Below are positions 26,983-36,165 of a DNA stretch of 64,000 nt, piece by piece (within the stretch, counting starts at the first letter, position 1; every line of letters begins with the position of its first letter). The notes below the pieces were generated by a model. The model did no database searches. It was not told the DNA's origin and saw only the letters and a list, made by a program, of their open reading frames with translations. A program made the position numbers and the translations under genes. The DNA is taken from NCBI GenBank assembly GCA_002356435.2, contig AP018040.2, positions 186,001 through 250,000 of the forward strand, written 5' to 3'. The DNA is from Petrimonas sp. IBARAKI. GTDB lineage: Bacteria > Bacteroidota > Bacteroidia > Bacteroidales > Dysgonomonadaceae.

Positions 26983-28329
26983 TTAATAATCGATTTCAAG
27001 ATTTTCTATTTCCAGGGCAATCTGCTTCAGGAAGCGTGTGGCTTCCCCGCCGTCAAGCGCCCGGTGGTCGTACGTGAGGCTCAGGCCGATGTAGGGAACA
27101 AAGGCATAAACCCCGTCACCCAGGTCTTTCGGACGCGGAACTATCGTGTTTACCCCCAATATGGCGGATTGCGGCAGGTTAATAACGGGAGTGAAGATCT
27201 CCACTCCGTAATTCCCCAGGTTGGACACGGTGAACGAACCGGCCTCGGCGGAAAGGATATCCGGATTCACGCTGCCCGCCTTGCAGGCGTTCGCCACCTC
27301 TTTCAGCTGGTTTGAGAGCCCCACGATCGACAGGTCATCGGCATTCTTCACCACCGGCACCATCAGGCCACGTTCAGTGTCCACCGCCAGCCCGAGATGC
27401 ACCTTGTTGAAAAGGCGCATGCTGTCGCCCAGAAATTGCGAATTGACGTTGGGGAACTTCTTCAGGGCCTTGATCACGGCATGGCAAACCATGTCGTTCA
27501 GCGTGATGTTTGCCGATAGCTTCCGGGCTTCCACATCCGCTTTGACCTGTTTCCGGAGCTCAAGGATCCGGCGCGCGTCGGCACCCAGGTGGTGGGTAAG
27601 CTGCGCCGAGTTTTGCAGTGAAGCGTGCATGGCTCTTGCAATGAGCTTGCGCATGTTGGAGAGCTTCCTGTCCTCAAAGTCGTTGGCGTAGACAGTATTC
27701 GGCGAGGGAATCAAATCGGCGGACCGGGCTGTCCCCGCCAAGCCGGTGCCCGATTGTGGCTGCAGGTTTTCCTGCGAGGCAATCTTTTTTGCCAGGGGAG
27801 TCATTTTCGGACGATTTTCCAGGGTTGACAGGACGTCTTTTTCCAGGATGCGTCCCTGGGGCCCTGACCCGCTTATCGCTGCGGTATCGACCGCTTCCTT
27901 TGAGGCGAGGTTTTTGGCCCGGGGAGAAATGAAACGGGTTCCGGGTCCTGCGTTCCGGGATTCGAGCTTCTGCGGGGCGTTATTTTCAGGCCCGGCGCTT
28001 ACAGTTTCCTGTCTTGCAGTTATCGACTCCTCGCTACCGCTATCGGACCCGGGCTCCGGACTGCCTTGCAGCAAAGCGGAATAATCCTCGCCGGGCTCAC
28101 CGATAATCATCATGTTTCCCAGGACGGGCACCTCATCACCCTCCCGGTAAAAACACTCGAGAACCACTCCGTCCGAAGGGGATTCCTCCTCGAAGGAGGC
28201 TTTATCCGTTTCATAGGAAAAAAGGACTTCGCCTTTCTTTACATTATCCCCTTTTTTCTTGTTTATTGAGCCGATAATACAACTCTCGACCGACTGCCCC
28301 TGCTTGGGCATAATTACTAAATTTGCCAT
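26983..28329 (-). CDS. 2-oxoacid dehydrogenase E2, dihydrolipoyl acyltransferase
   Basis: The 448-residue core protein has one lipoyl domain (K43 in YETDKASFEEES), a long flexible linker, an E3-binding domain (FISPRAKNLASKEAVDTAAISGSGPQGRILEKDVL) and a C-terminal acyltransferase domain. The catalytic H422 and D426 lie in TYDHRALDGGEA. It is the first gene of the complex operon. No clear promoter was recognised in the 178 nt upstream. Acetyl, branched-chain or acetoin specificity cannot be told from the sequence. Confidence 0.92.
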   Translation of the reverse strand: MANLVIMPKQGQSVESCIIGSINKKKGDNVKKGEVLFSYETDKASFEEESPSDGVVLECFYREGDEVPVLGNMMIIGEPGEDYSALLQGSPEPGSDSGSEESITARQETVSAGPENNAPQKLESRNAGPGTRFISPRAKNLASKEAVDTAAISGSGPQGRILEKDVLSTLENRPKMTPLAKKIASQENLQPQSGTGLAGTARSADLIPSPNTVYANDFEDRKLSNMRKLIARAMHASLQNSAQLTHHLGADARRILELRKQVKADVEARKLSANITLNDMVCHAVIKALKKFPNVNSQFLGDSMRLFNKVHLGLAVDTERGLMVPVVKNADDLSIVGLSNQLKEVANACKAGSVNPDILSAEAGSFTVSNLGNYGVEIFTPVINLPQSAILGVNTIVPRPKDLGDGVYAFVPYIGLSLTYDHRALDGGEATRFLKQIALEIENLEIDY

Positions 28330-28507
28330 TGATTACTAATTCAACTATCTGTTTTTAACTTAAAATTTTGCTTTCTAGGATTTATTTTGTTTCATTAGTG
28401 TCCCCCCCTCTTTCACAACAGAACGTCCCTTTTTATAAAGTCACAATAAGGGTAATCTATTTTCCGAAGAAACAATCCGTAGTTATATTTATCTATAAAT
28501 CCGTGTG

Positions 28508-30394
28508 TTATTTAATTTTTCCGGTGGCTGCATCTGGGTTTTGGTGTAACCAAATCCGGTACAATTCAAAAAAGGTAGGAGCATCTAATAATTCAATATC
28601 GGGGTTTAATTTCCCCAATTCTTCCGTAACTGTCACGTACCAATCGGGTGTTTTTAAAATATTCCGGAACCAATGAAAGGGTATAGGTCGCTCAGAAACC
28701 CTCTGGGCAACACGTTGAGCAGCTTCTTTCGGATTTTGTTGGATATCTTCATCAGATCGTAATACAGGCATATTTCCGTGCAGCACGGTCAACGGCACCT
28801 TTTGGGGCACGATACCATCTGGGCTAAATGAGGCATAACAATCCAATCCTTCTTTTGTGAGACCAGGAGCAGTGCCATCAATGACAAAGCCGGTAATGGT
28901 AAGATCCCATCGGTTGTAGTAGGGAGTGCAATGTTTCGCCCATGCATCCAAACCCGATTTCAAGCCCGATATTTCCCGGGGTTCCTGCAACATCCCGGGC
29001 ATCAGGTAACCCGCACCATTGTCGGCTGCCACGAAATAATCATTGGACGTTGCCGTCTCACGATAATAATCCAGAGCCATCGGCACCCTCTTTTCCAACA
29101 CTGGGCTAATTGCCCACATCATTGGTACTTTTCCCCTGCTTTTATTGTCCCAGATGGTAGGTGTGCGCTGGGCCACCCAGGAGGATGCATCATAATCCCC
29201 TACGTAGAATATGATAAAATCTCTTCCTTTGAAATCCACCTTTCCTTCATCATCGAGATACCCCCTCTGTTTCAACTCGTCAATCGACACCTTTTTTTGC
29301 GGATATTTCTCTTTCAAAGGGAAATGGGTCCAGAAAGAGGCATTGGCCAAAGCACCATATCCAATGGCGTCGGCATCTTTAAAGGCATTGTATGCCCCGA
29401 TAAGCTTGGAAAACTCCCATTCTGTAGCCACATCACCGTGCATGCCTCCCGCATGTTGTGTATATTTAAAAGCCCACGAAGGAAATCCACCTATGTAGCA
29501 CATCTTCTCTCCTTTATTTATTCTGTAAGCTTCGGAAAGAAATTCTTTCAGTGTTGCCAGGTCAGTTCCCACAGCCTGATCGGTGTCGTCAGTAGCCGGC
29601 TCATCCCCCCAGGGAGAGAGGTCGAAGAAGAAGGCTTTCTTGCTTACAAAAAAGTCATGATTACTCAAGGTATGGTGATTCACAACCGTTGCAGTGGGGT
29701 TCATACGCCATCTCTGGTCAATGTAATAGGCTCCAAACTCACCGGAACATTGATTGGTTTTCATGTATCTCTCAATAAACCAGATGTATGGATCGTTTTT
29801 CAGGGAGCCGGTCGAGACCCTGTTGGTACCGGGTATCGTCCCTTTCCCTGTGAAGAGCGGTGTGCCATCCTGATTGATCAACCTCTCCTTCACTTTCAAT
29901 TTTGGTCCTGCGAGCACAACGCGCGAATAGAGACTTCCCGGTGCAGGATCATAGCGAACCGCTATCAGGTCCTCGATTCCTGCAATGGCTGAGGCAACGT
30001 TACTGGTTGATGCTATCGAAGAATCGTAGAGAACAACGCCATTGATAAAATGTTTGTAACCTTCGATCAGTTCCACGATATCGTGATAGACTACCGTATC
30101 TTTATCGTGCAGCCATTTGCCAGGCTGACGGTATTTATGCCACCAGTAAGTGTCAACCTCTATATCGGATTGGACCACATAGTTGATAAACAGACGGGGC
30201 GCATCCCGGTTGACAATTCCCTGTAGGGTGGCTGTTGCGTGAATATCATCCCACATGCTCTCAACCAGTTGAGGGTCGTTTAAATCATAATGCAGGCTGT
30301 ATTTCAGGTCAAACAGTCCAATTGATTCGGAATTGGGAACATTGCATGAGAAAGATAACAGCAGGCAAAGTGAGCTATAAATAAAATTTTTCAT
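28508..30394 (-). CDS. GxGYxYP family protein, putative glycoside hydrolase
   Basis: The 628-residue secreted protein belongs to the GxGYxYP family, a predicted glycoside hydrolase group without a known reaction. Its namesake motif reads GAGYLMP in AADNGAGYLMPGM near residue 460. Other shared blocks are ATLQGIVNRDAPRLF, DLSPWGDEPATDDTDQAVGTDL and WAISPVLE. The signal sequence MKNFIYSSLCLLLSFSCN may be a lipoprotein signal (C17). The ATG overlaps the stop of the upstream GH92 gene (ATGA), so the two are coupled. It ends the MFS-isomerase-kinase-MtlD-GH92 operon. Confidence 0.8.
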   Translation of the reverse strand: MKNFIYSSLCLLLSFSCNVPNSESIGLFDLKYSLHYDLNDPQLVESMWDDIHATATLQGIVNRDAPRLFINYVVQSDIEVDTYWWHKYRQPGKWLHDKDTVVYHDIVELIEGYKHFINGVVLYDSSIASTSNVASAIAGIEDLIAVRYDPAPGSLYSRVVLAGPKLKVKERLINQDGTPLFTGKGTIPGTNRVSTGSLKNDPYIWFIERYMKTNQCSGEFGAYYIDQRWRMNPTATVVNHHTLSNHDFFVSKKAFFFDLSPWGDEPATDDTDQAVGTDLATLKEFLSEAYRINKGEKMCYIGGFPSWAFKYTQHAGGMHGDVATEWEFSKLIGAYNAFKDADAIGYGALANASFWTHFPLKEKYPQKKVSIDELKQRGYLDDEGKVDFKGRDFIIFYVGDYDASSWVAQRTPTIWDNKSRGKVPMMWAISPVLEKRVPMALDYYRETATSNDYFVAADNGAGYLMPGMLQEPREISGLKSGLDAWAKHCTPYYNRWDLTITGFVIDGTAPGLTKEGLDCYASFSPDGIVPQKVPLTVLHGNMPVLRSDEDIQQNPKEAAQRVAQRVSERPIPFHWFRNILKTPDWYVTVTEELGKLNPDIELLDAPTFFELYRIWLHQNPDAATGKIK

Positions 30395-32679
30395 TTGATT
30401 TTGTTTGAATATGAGTAAGGGAAGTCTGAATCTTTTGTACCCCTTTGTTTGTTTGGGGCATCATCCATTTCAATCTCTATTGTTATACCTTCCATCAGTT
30501 CAGTATGTTTCAGGTAATTTTTTGTGTAGGTCTCTCCTTTAAGTTCCACCCTTTTTATAAAGCGGTTTTCGGCGTTGTTATGGGGTGCATTGATCACCAC
30601 ATTCTTTCCGTTTTCCAGGTGTATCGTTGCTTTTTTAAAGAGAGGGCTTCCCAGTACATACTGATCGGTTCCGGGACAAACAGGGTAGAAGCCGAGGGCA
30701 CTAAACACATACCATGCCGACGTTTGTCCGTTGTCTTCGTCACCACAGTATCCGTCCGGTGTCGGCCAATACAGACGGTTCATCACTTCACGCACCCAAT
30801 ATTGGGCTTTCCAGGGTTCACCGGAGTAATTATAGAGATAGGTCATGTGTTGAATCGGTTGGTTGCCATGTGCGTAGTTTCCCATGTTCATGATTTGCAT
30901 TTCCCGTATCTCGTGGATCACAAAACCATAATAGCTTTCATCGAACAGAGGGGGAAGATTGAACACCGAGTCGAGCATCTGGTTGAATGTTCTCTTCCCT
31001 CCCATCAGGCCGATTAATCCCTGCACATCGTGAAAAACGGACCAGGTATAATGCCAGCTGTTTCCTTCGGTGAAAGCATCTCCCCATTTAAAGGGATTGA
31101 AAGGAGCCTGAAAGGAGCCATCTTCGTTTCGTCCACGCATCAATTTCGTCTCCGGGTCAAACAGGTTGCGGTAATTTTGGCTTCGTTTGGCGTAAACTTC
31201 AATTTCAGCGGCAGGCCGCTTCAGTTTCTTTCCCAACTCATATATACACCAGTCATTATAGGCATACTCAAGTGTGCGTGCGGCATTCTCGTTGATCCCG
31301 ACATTATAGGGTATATACCCCATTTTATTGTAATATTCATGTCCGATGCGTCCGGTAGCAGCGCTTTTGGGGTTTACGTTTTTTGTTCCATGCACTACAG
31401 CCTCCCACAAGCGATCAATGTCATACCCTCTGATTCCTTTCAGATAGGCATCCGCAACAACGGAAGCTGAGTTATTCCCGATCATCGAGTTCCGGTGTCC
31501 GGGACTTGCCCACTCGGGTAGAAAGCCGCTTTCAAGGTAGGAATTAACAAGACCCTCTTGTATTTCTGCATTTACAGAAGGAAAAACAAGGTTCAGGAAT
31601 GGAAATAGGCTGCGGAAAGTATCCCAGAACCCGGTATCGGTGTACATGCGTCCGGGCAGTACTTTTCCGTTGTAGGGGCTGTAATGAACGATGTTGCCTC
31701 TGACGTCAATCTCATACAGTTTTCTCGGAAATAGCAGGGAGCGGTAGAGACAGGAATAGAATGTTCGCGTTTGGTCAACCGTACCTCCTTCAACCTCGAT
31801 TGCTTTCAACACTTTATTCCAGGCTTCTTTTCCGTTCTGTTTCACCTGATTAAAGTCATCTGTTCCCAACTCTTTCAGGTTCAATTCTGCCTGTTCATGA
31901 CTGATAAATGAAGAGGCAACACGGGCGATGACCTTTTCACCTTTGGTAGTGCTAAAGCCAATGACAGCACCGGTATGGGCCTCCCTATTTTCCAGTTGAT
32001 TTATCCTGAGTTTCTGGTTATCAAAGGTGGCATGATAAGTGAAAGGTTTATCAAACAGGATGACAAAGTAGTTCTTAAAATTATCGGGGACACCGCCGCT
32101 GTTTTTGGTTGAGTATCCAATGATTTTTTTTTCGGAAGGAATGATTTGAACATATGAGCCCATATCGAGTGCGTCAATGACCACAAAGGAATTCTCATTT
32201 TCAGGGAATGTGAAACGGAACATTGCAGCCCTTTCCGTCGGGGTAATTTCGGCAAGTACGTCATGCTCGGCGAGATAGACGCTGTAGTAATAGGGCTTTA
32301 ACGTTTCTGCTTTATGAGAAAACCAACTGGCACGTTCCTCCTCATGAAAAAGAGGTTTACCGGTAACCGGCATAATGGAGAACTGTCCATAATCGCCGAT
32401 CCAGGGGCTGGGTTGATGTATCTGTCTGAATCCATTTATTTTATCACTTTCATAGGAATAGACCCACCCATCGCCCATTTTCCCAGTCTGGGGAGTCCAG
32501 AAATTCATTCCCCAGGGTAATGCAATGGCAGGATATACATTCCCGTTAGACAACGCATGTTTCGACTGGGTTCCCATCAAGGGATTCACCCATTCTACGG
32601 GATCAGCGATTTTTCCCACTATCTGTGCATAGCTTTGAAAAGTAGAAAGCAGCAAACAGAGAATAACAATTTTCTTCAT
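30391..32679 (-). CDS. Secreted GH92 family glycosidase
   Basis: The 762-residue GH92 protein has a signal peptide (MKKIVILCLLLSTFQSYAQ). Its N-terminal sandwich opens with WVNPLMGTQSKHALSNGNVYPAIALPWG. The catalytic domain carries TEGNSWHYTWSVFHD near residue 540 and YCGDEDNGQTSAWYVFSALGFYPVCPG near 646. All expected acid and base residues are in place, so exo-mannosidase activity is likely. It is coupled to the GxGYxYP gene and lies 79 nt after another GH92 gene. Confidence 0.92.
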   Translation of the reverse strand: MKKIVILCLLLSTFQSYAQIVGKIADPVEWVNPLMGTQSKHALSNGNVYPAIALPWGMNFWTPQTGKMGDGWVYSYESDKINGFRQIHQPSPWIGDYGQFSIMPVTGKPLFHEEERASWFSHKAETLKPYYYSVYLAEHDVLAEITPTERAAMFRFTFPENENSFVVIDALDMGSYVQIIPSEKKIIGYSTKNSGGVPDNFKNYFVILFDKPFTYHATFDNQKLRINQLENREAHTGAVIGFSTTKGEKVIARVASSFISHEQAELNLKELGTDDFNQVKQNGKEAWNKVLKAIEVEGGTVDQTRTFYSCLYRSLLFPRKLYEIDVRGNIVHYSPYNGKVLPGRMYTDTGFWDTFRSLFPFLNLVFPSVNAEIQEGLVNSYLESGFLPEWASPGHRNSMIGNNSASVVADAYLKGIRGYDIDRLWEAVVHGTKNVNPKSAATGRIGHEYYNKMGYIPYNVGINENAARTLEYAYNDWCIYELGKKLKRPAAEIEVYAKRSQNYRNLFDPETKLMRGRNEDGSFQAPFNPFKWGDAFTEGNSWHYTWSVFHDVQGLIGLMGGKRTFNQMLDSVFNLPPLFDESYYGFVIHEIREMQIMNMGNYAHGNQPIQHMTYLYNYSGEPWKAQYWVREVMNRLYWPTPDGYCGDEDNGQTSAWYVFSALGFYPVCPGTDQYVLGSPLFKKATIHLENGKNVVINAPHNNAENRFIKRVELKGETYTKNYLKHTELMEGITIEIEMDDAPNKQRGTKDSDFPYSYSNKIK

Positions 32680-32758
32680 GATTTCTTTAATCTGATTTTA
32701 TACAGTATGATACAATTATTTCTACAGCATTTCCTTCCAGAAGAAAGGGAGAAATCCA

Positions 32759-34987
32759 TTACTGCTGCATATCTTTCGCTGACGGTGGAGGAGAGTCAAC
32801 GCCCCATTCCTTGTTCGGGCGGTCACCCATCTCCAGCACCAGAGTGCCGCCTTTGATCAGTTCATCGTGTGTAAACCAGCTGTGGTTCCGTGGTTCTCCG
32901 TTGAACGTGGCAGATTGTATGTATTTGTTGCTCCACGAAGTGTTTTTTGCTTCTACAGTAAATTTGTTCCCGTTGTCCAGGTTGATGGTCGACTTGGTAA
33001 ATACGGGACTTCCAATGGTATAAACAGGGATGCCCGGCGTTACAGGATAAAAACCCAGTTGTGAGAAGACCACAAAAGCCGTCATCCCACCTCCATCTTC
33101 ATCACCTGGGATCCCCATAAGGTCGTTACGGAACCAACTCTCCAGCAGCATCCGGATACGTTTCTGTGTCTTCCAGGGCTGTCCAGCATAATTGTAGAGA
33201 TAAGGTATGTGAAAGCTTGGTTCGTTACCCATCACAAACTGGCCTACATTACCAGTGGCATCGGGATGAACGGCGTAGTATTGCCATTTGGGCAGCTTCA
33301 GATCCTCTACAAAAAGCTGATCCAGTTTCTGAATAAAGGGTTGATTGCCACCAAACAGATTGATCAGGTCGGAGATATTGTGGCGCACATCCCAAATATA
33401 GGTCCAGGCATTGTTCTCATCGTAGTATGCCCTGGCACCTATCCCTCCTGAGAAAATATAGTCGAAGGGTTCTATAAATGCGCCGTTTTTATCTTTTGGG
33501 TGAAAGAAGCCGGTCTCTTTGTTGAACAAGTTGCGATAATTGTATGCACGGTTCAGGAAAAAGGTATAATCATCCTCTTTTCCCAAAGATTTTGCCAGTT
33601 GGGCGATGCTCCAGTCGTCATAGGAGGCGGCCTGCGTAACGGCAACAGAGTTTCTCTGTTCAAAATCACTGACGATTGCCACCGGCTCTTTTTCACCGGG
33701 ATGCAGTCCCGGGAACCATCCATGTTCATGATAAAAATCATCCAGTTCTGTCTTGGGAGCACGCCGCCAAGGAATCATTGTTTCGTTGAGGACGGTATTT
33801 TTCATCCCCTCAAATGCTTTTTCCACGTCAAACTGAATCCCTTTACTCAAAGCATCGGCAAACATTACTGCAGCATGGTTGCCATTCATGCAGTGGGCAT
33901 CACCGAACACACAAGGGAATGTAGGCATCCATTTTTCTTCAGAATTTTCATACATTCTGATGTAGGATGCCAGTTTCTCTTCTTCCGCCTTGGGATTAAG
34001 AATGATTTGTAATGGATGTAGGGCCAGGTAATTATCCCAGATCCAATCATCTGTCCAGAAGGGAACACCTCCATCATCGTGCACTTTCCCATCAAAACCA
34101 TTGTAATATTTGCCATCCTCCGAAATATTGATCATCCTTTCGTGAGCCCGGTACAGGGAGGTATAAAAAACAGTCTTCTGATCTTCTGTTGCTCCTTCTA
34201 CTTCTATTTTACCCAATGTCTCGTTCCATTTTGTACGCGCTGCACTTGCAAGAGCATCGATATCGAATTCCGCGATTTCGTTTTCCAAGTTATTTCGAGC
34301 CTGTTCGTGGCTGATATAGGATATGCCATAGCGAATACGCACTTCATTGATATTATCTGCAAACCGTACATAACTGGCTTTAAGGTTCTCCTTGTTTTTA
34401 TTTCCTGTCTCTATAGGTTCCTGATCAAATTCAAGATAGAAGTAATGTTTGGTTCCATGGTATATCTCATATCCATGCATGGTATTTCCCTCTGCAAATA
34501 GTTCTCCATTACCTACCGTACGTAACATAACGTATCTTGGACCTTCATTTTCATATGTCAGTGAAAATATTGCTGATCGGGCAGCCGGTGCGAAACGGGT
34601 CAGTATGCCATGGTCATCGAGATAGACTGAATAGTGATAGGGGGTAGATTGTTCATGATCGTAACGATAATTCATGTTCGGTGTCAACTCGGTCAGTTCT
34701 CCACAGTAGGGCATCAAATAGAGCAGATCTCCCTGGCGATGTGAAGGTACATTCAGTGGCAGTCCTTGCATACGGTCGGTAACAAACTCGGTATGAGCAG
34801 GGATCATGCGTAACATGCTATTAGGCAGATGTGTGACCGGAAATGTAGGCACCAGTAGGATACTGATATTTCCAATGCGATTGTTGACATAATCAACCGG
34901 ATCTTTTTTCTTATCCTTTCTATCTATTTGTTGGCATGATACAGAGGCAAATGCCAAAATCGTTATAAGCAATACTATTTTTTTCAT
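32759..34987 (-). CDS. Divergent GH92 family lipoprotein
   Basis: The 742-residue protein has a lipobox (ASVSC, C18), so it is probably anchored in the outer membrane or faces the periplasm. The GH92 fold is recognisable, but key blocks differ from canonical members: VNNRIGNISILLVPTFPVTHLPNSMLRM replaces the usual NPFIGTxxxGNxxPG opening, ENNAWTYIW replaces EGxxWQY (near residue 524), and GDEDGGGMTAFVVFSQLGFYP ends in TAF instead of SAW. The carboxylates remain, so it may act on an altered sugar or linkage. It begins 2 nt after the MtlD-like stop. Confidence 0.85.
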   Translation of the reverse strand: MKKIVLLITILAFASVSCQQIDRKDKKKDPVDYVNNRIGNISILLVPTFPVTHLPNSMLRMIPAHTEFVTDRMQGLPLNVPSHRQGDLLYLMPYCGELTELTPNMNYRYDHEQSTPYHYSVYLDDHGILTRFAPAARSAIFSLTYENEGPRYVMLRTVGNGELFAEGNTMHGYEIYHGTKHYFYLEFDQEPIETGNKNKENLKASYVRFADNINEVRIRYGISYISHEQARNNLENEIAEFDIDALASAARTKWNETLGKIEVEGATEDQKTVFYTSLYRAHERMINISEDGKYYNGFDGKVHDDGGVPFWTDDWIWDNYLALHPLQIILNPKAEEEKLASYIRMYENSEEKWMPTFPCVFGDAHCMNGNHAAVMFADALSKGIQFDVEKAFEGMKNTVLNETMIPWRRAPKTELDDFYHEHGWFPGLHPGEKEPVAIVSDFEQRNSVAVTQAASYDDWSIAQLAKSLGKEDDYTFFLNRAYNYRNLFNKETGFFHPKDKNGAFIEPFDYIFSGGIGARAYYDENNAWTYIWDVRHNISDLINLFGGNQPFIQKLDQLFVEDLKLPKWQYYAVHPDATGNVGQFVMGNEPSFHIPYLYNYAGQPWKTQKRIRMLLESWFRNDLMGIPGDEDGGGMTAFVVFSQLGFYPVTPGIPVYTIGSPVFTKSTINLDNGNKFTVEAKNTSWSNKYIQSATFNGEPRNHSWFTHDELIKGGTLVLEMGDRPNKEWGVDSPPPSAKDMQQ

Positions 34988-34989
34988 AA

Positions 34990-36153
34990 TTAATCATTTT
35001 TTGTGTATAATAAATCTATAGGTAACTGACATACCTTTTCAAGAATATGGCGGTTACCTTTTTTTGCTTCCTCGAAAAAAATCTTATCAGAAGGGTAATA
35101 GTTACCATTCTGATCTTTTCCCCTGAAAGAGATGCCGGCCTCTATTGCATTTAATATCAGAAGATATGGTTTGTTTAGATTGAGTGCTGCACGTAGCGGC
35201 GCCACCAATCTGTCTTCGGGACTCAGTTTCCGGTACAAATCGCATCCAACCCGAAACAAGGTGTCCCCCAGGCTTCTATTTCTGAACCGATGCAGCAGGT
35301 CGTCAATATGTTCCTCCAATTGCTGATGGGTGAACTCATCCGGGTAGAGAGCTTGTAGGATGTCGGCTGCCTGTAACATTGTTTGCCGTACATCACGAAG
35401 GAGCTTCTCGTCATCCAAGACCTCACTAATATATATAGCGTCAGGATGAGTCTGGTATCCCAGATAAGCTGCTGTTGCATGCCCTAAATTATGGATAAAC
35501 AATTTTCTGTCTACCCAGGCCTTTATGTTTTCTTTGGGTGCCAGAAAAGGGACCTCGGGGATGGGGTTTAAGAAACTTTTTTTTGCGACAATCAAGGAGT
35601 TGTAGGGTTCTGCAAAAACCTGTAACGGATCTTCCTTGATGTCTTCTTGAGTCATTATTGGAACCATCTTTCCGATACTCGTCTCAACCAACCCTACCAA
35701 TTGATCTAACGGATAATCTTCCGGTAGATATTTTCTTAACTCCTCTCTGATAAAAAAATCAGCATTACGCATATTCTCAGCAATGATTATATCTAACGGC
35801 ATATTACCATAATCCTTCCTTCTGGCAAGTAAAGATTTGGCAATGATTGGGATAGCTGTCCGTAAGCCCTGTTGTCCGACAGATAAAGAGACAATACTTA
35901 CATGCTTCAATTCTTCCATTATACGCTCCTCGTCTTCCAGACATAGACCTTTAATATTGCTTATTCGAACAGTTTCTTCCTTATCGCCATCTTTGATAAT
36001 TACCCGGTATGCTTTTACCCGGTTCATCTGGTCTATCAAGGACCTGTTAATATCCACAAAAAGCACTTCATAACCTGAACGGTTGAATACCTGGCCGATA
36101 AAAGATCTTCCTATTTTCCCGGCACCAATAACTACAATTTTTTTATTATTCAT
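34990..36153 (-). CDS. mtlD: Mannitol-1-phosphate 5-dehydrogenase-like protein
   Basis: The 387-residue polyol-specific long-chain dehydrogenase interconverts mannitol 1-phosphate and fructose 6-phosphate with NAD(H). The nucleotide loop is VVIGAGKIGRSFIGQ at the N terminus. The catalytic K-x4-N-x2-H motif is KLFIHNLGHA near residue 217, and GDTLFRVGCDLYRKLSPEDR is a family hallmark. In this operon it would connect mannose-derived fructose 6-phosphate to mannitol 1-phosphate. A pentitol phosphate is the alternative if lyxose is the real substrate. It follows the kinase gene by 12 nt. Confidence 0.87.
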   Translation of the reverse strand: MNNKKIVVIGAGKIGRSFIGQVFNRSGYEVLFVDINRSLIDQMNRVKAYRVIIKDGDKEETVRISNIKGLCLEDEERIMEELKHVSIVSLSVGQQGLRTAIPIIAKSLLARRKDYGNMPLDIIIAENMRNADFFIREELRKYLPEDYPLDQLVGLVETSIGKMVPIMTQEDIKEDPLQVFAEPYNSLIVAKKSFLNPIPEVPFLAPKENIKAWVDRKLFIHNLGHATAAYLGYQTHPDAIYISEVLDDEKLLRDVRQTMLQAADILQALYPDEFTHQQLEEHIDDLLHRFRNRSLGDTLFRVGCDLYRKLSPEDRLVAPLRAALNLNKPYLLILNAIEAGISFRGKDQNGNYYPSDKIFFEEAKKGNRHILEKVCQLPIDLLYTKND

Positions 36154-36165
36154 CAGACTGGATTT

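Noticed and set aside
28931-29992. 353-codon plus-strand frame
   Set aside because: It is antisense to the GxGYxYP gene, whose conserved blocks identify the real coding strand.
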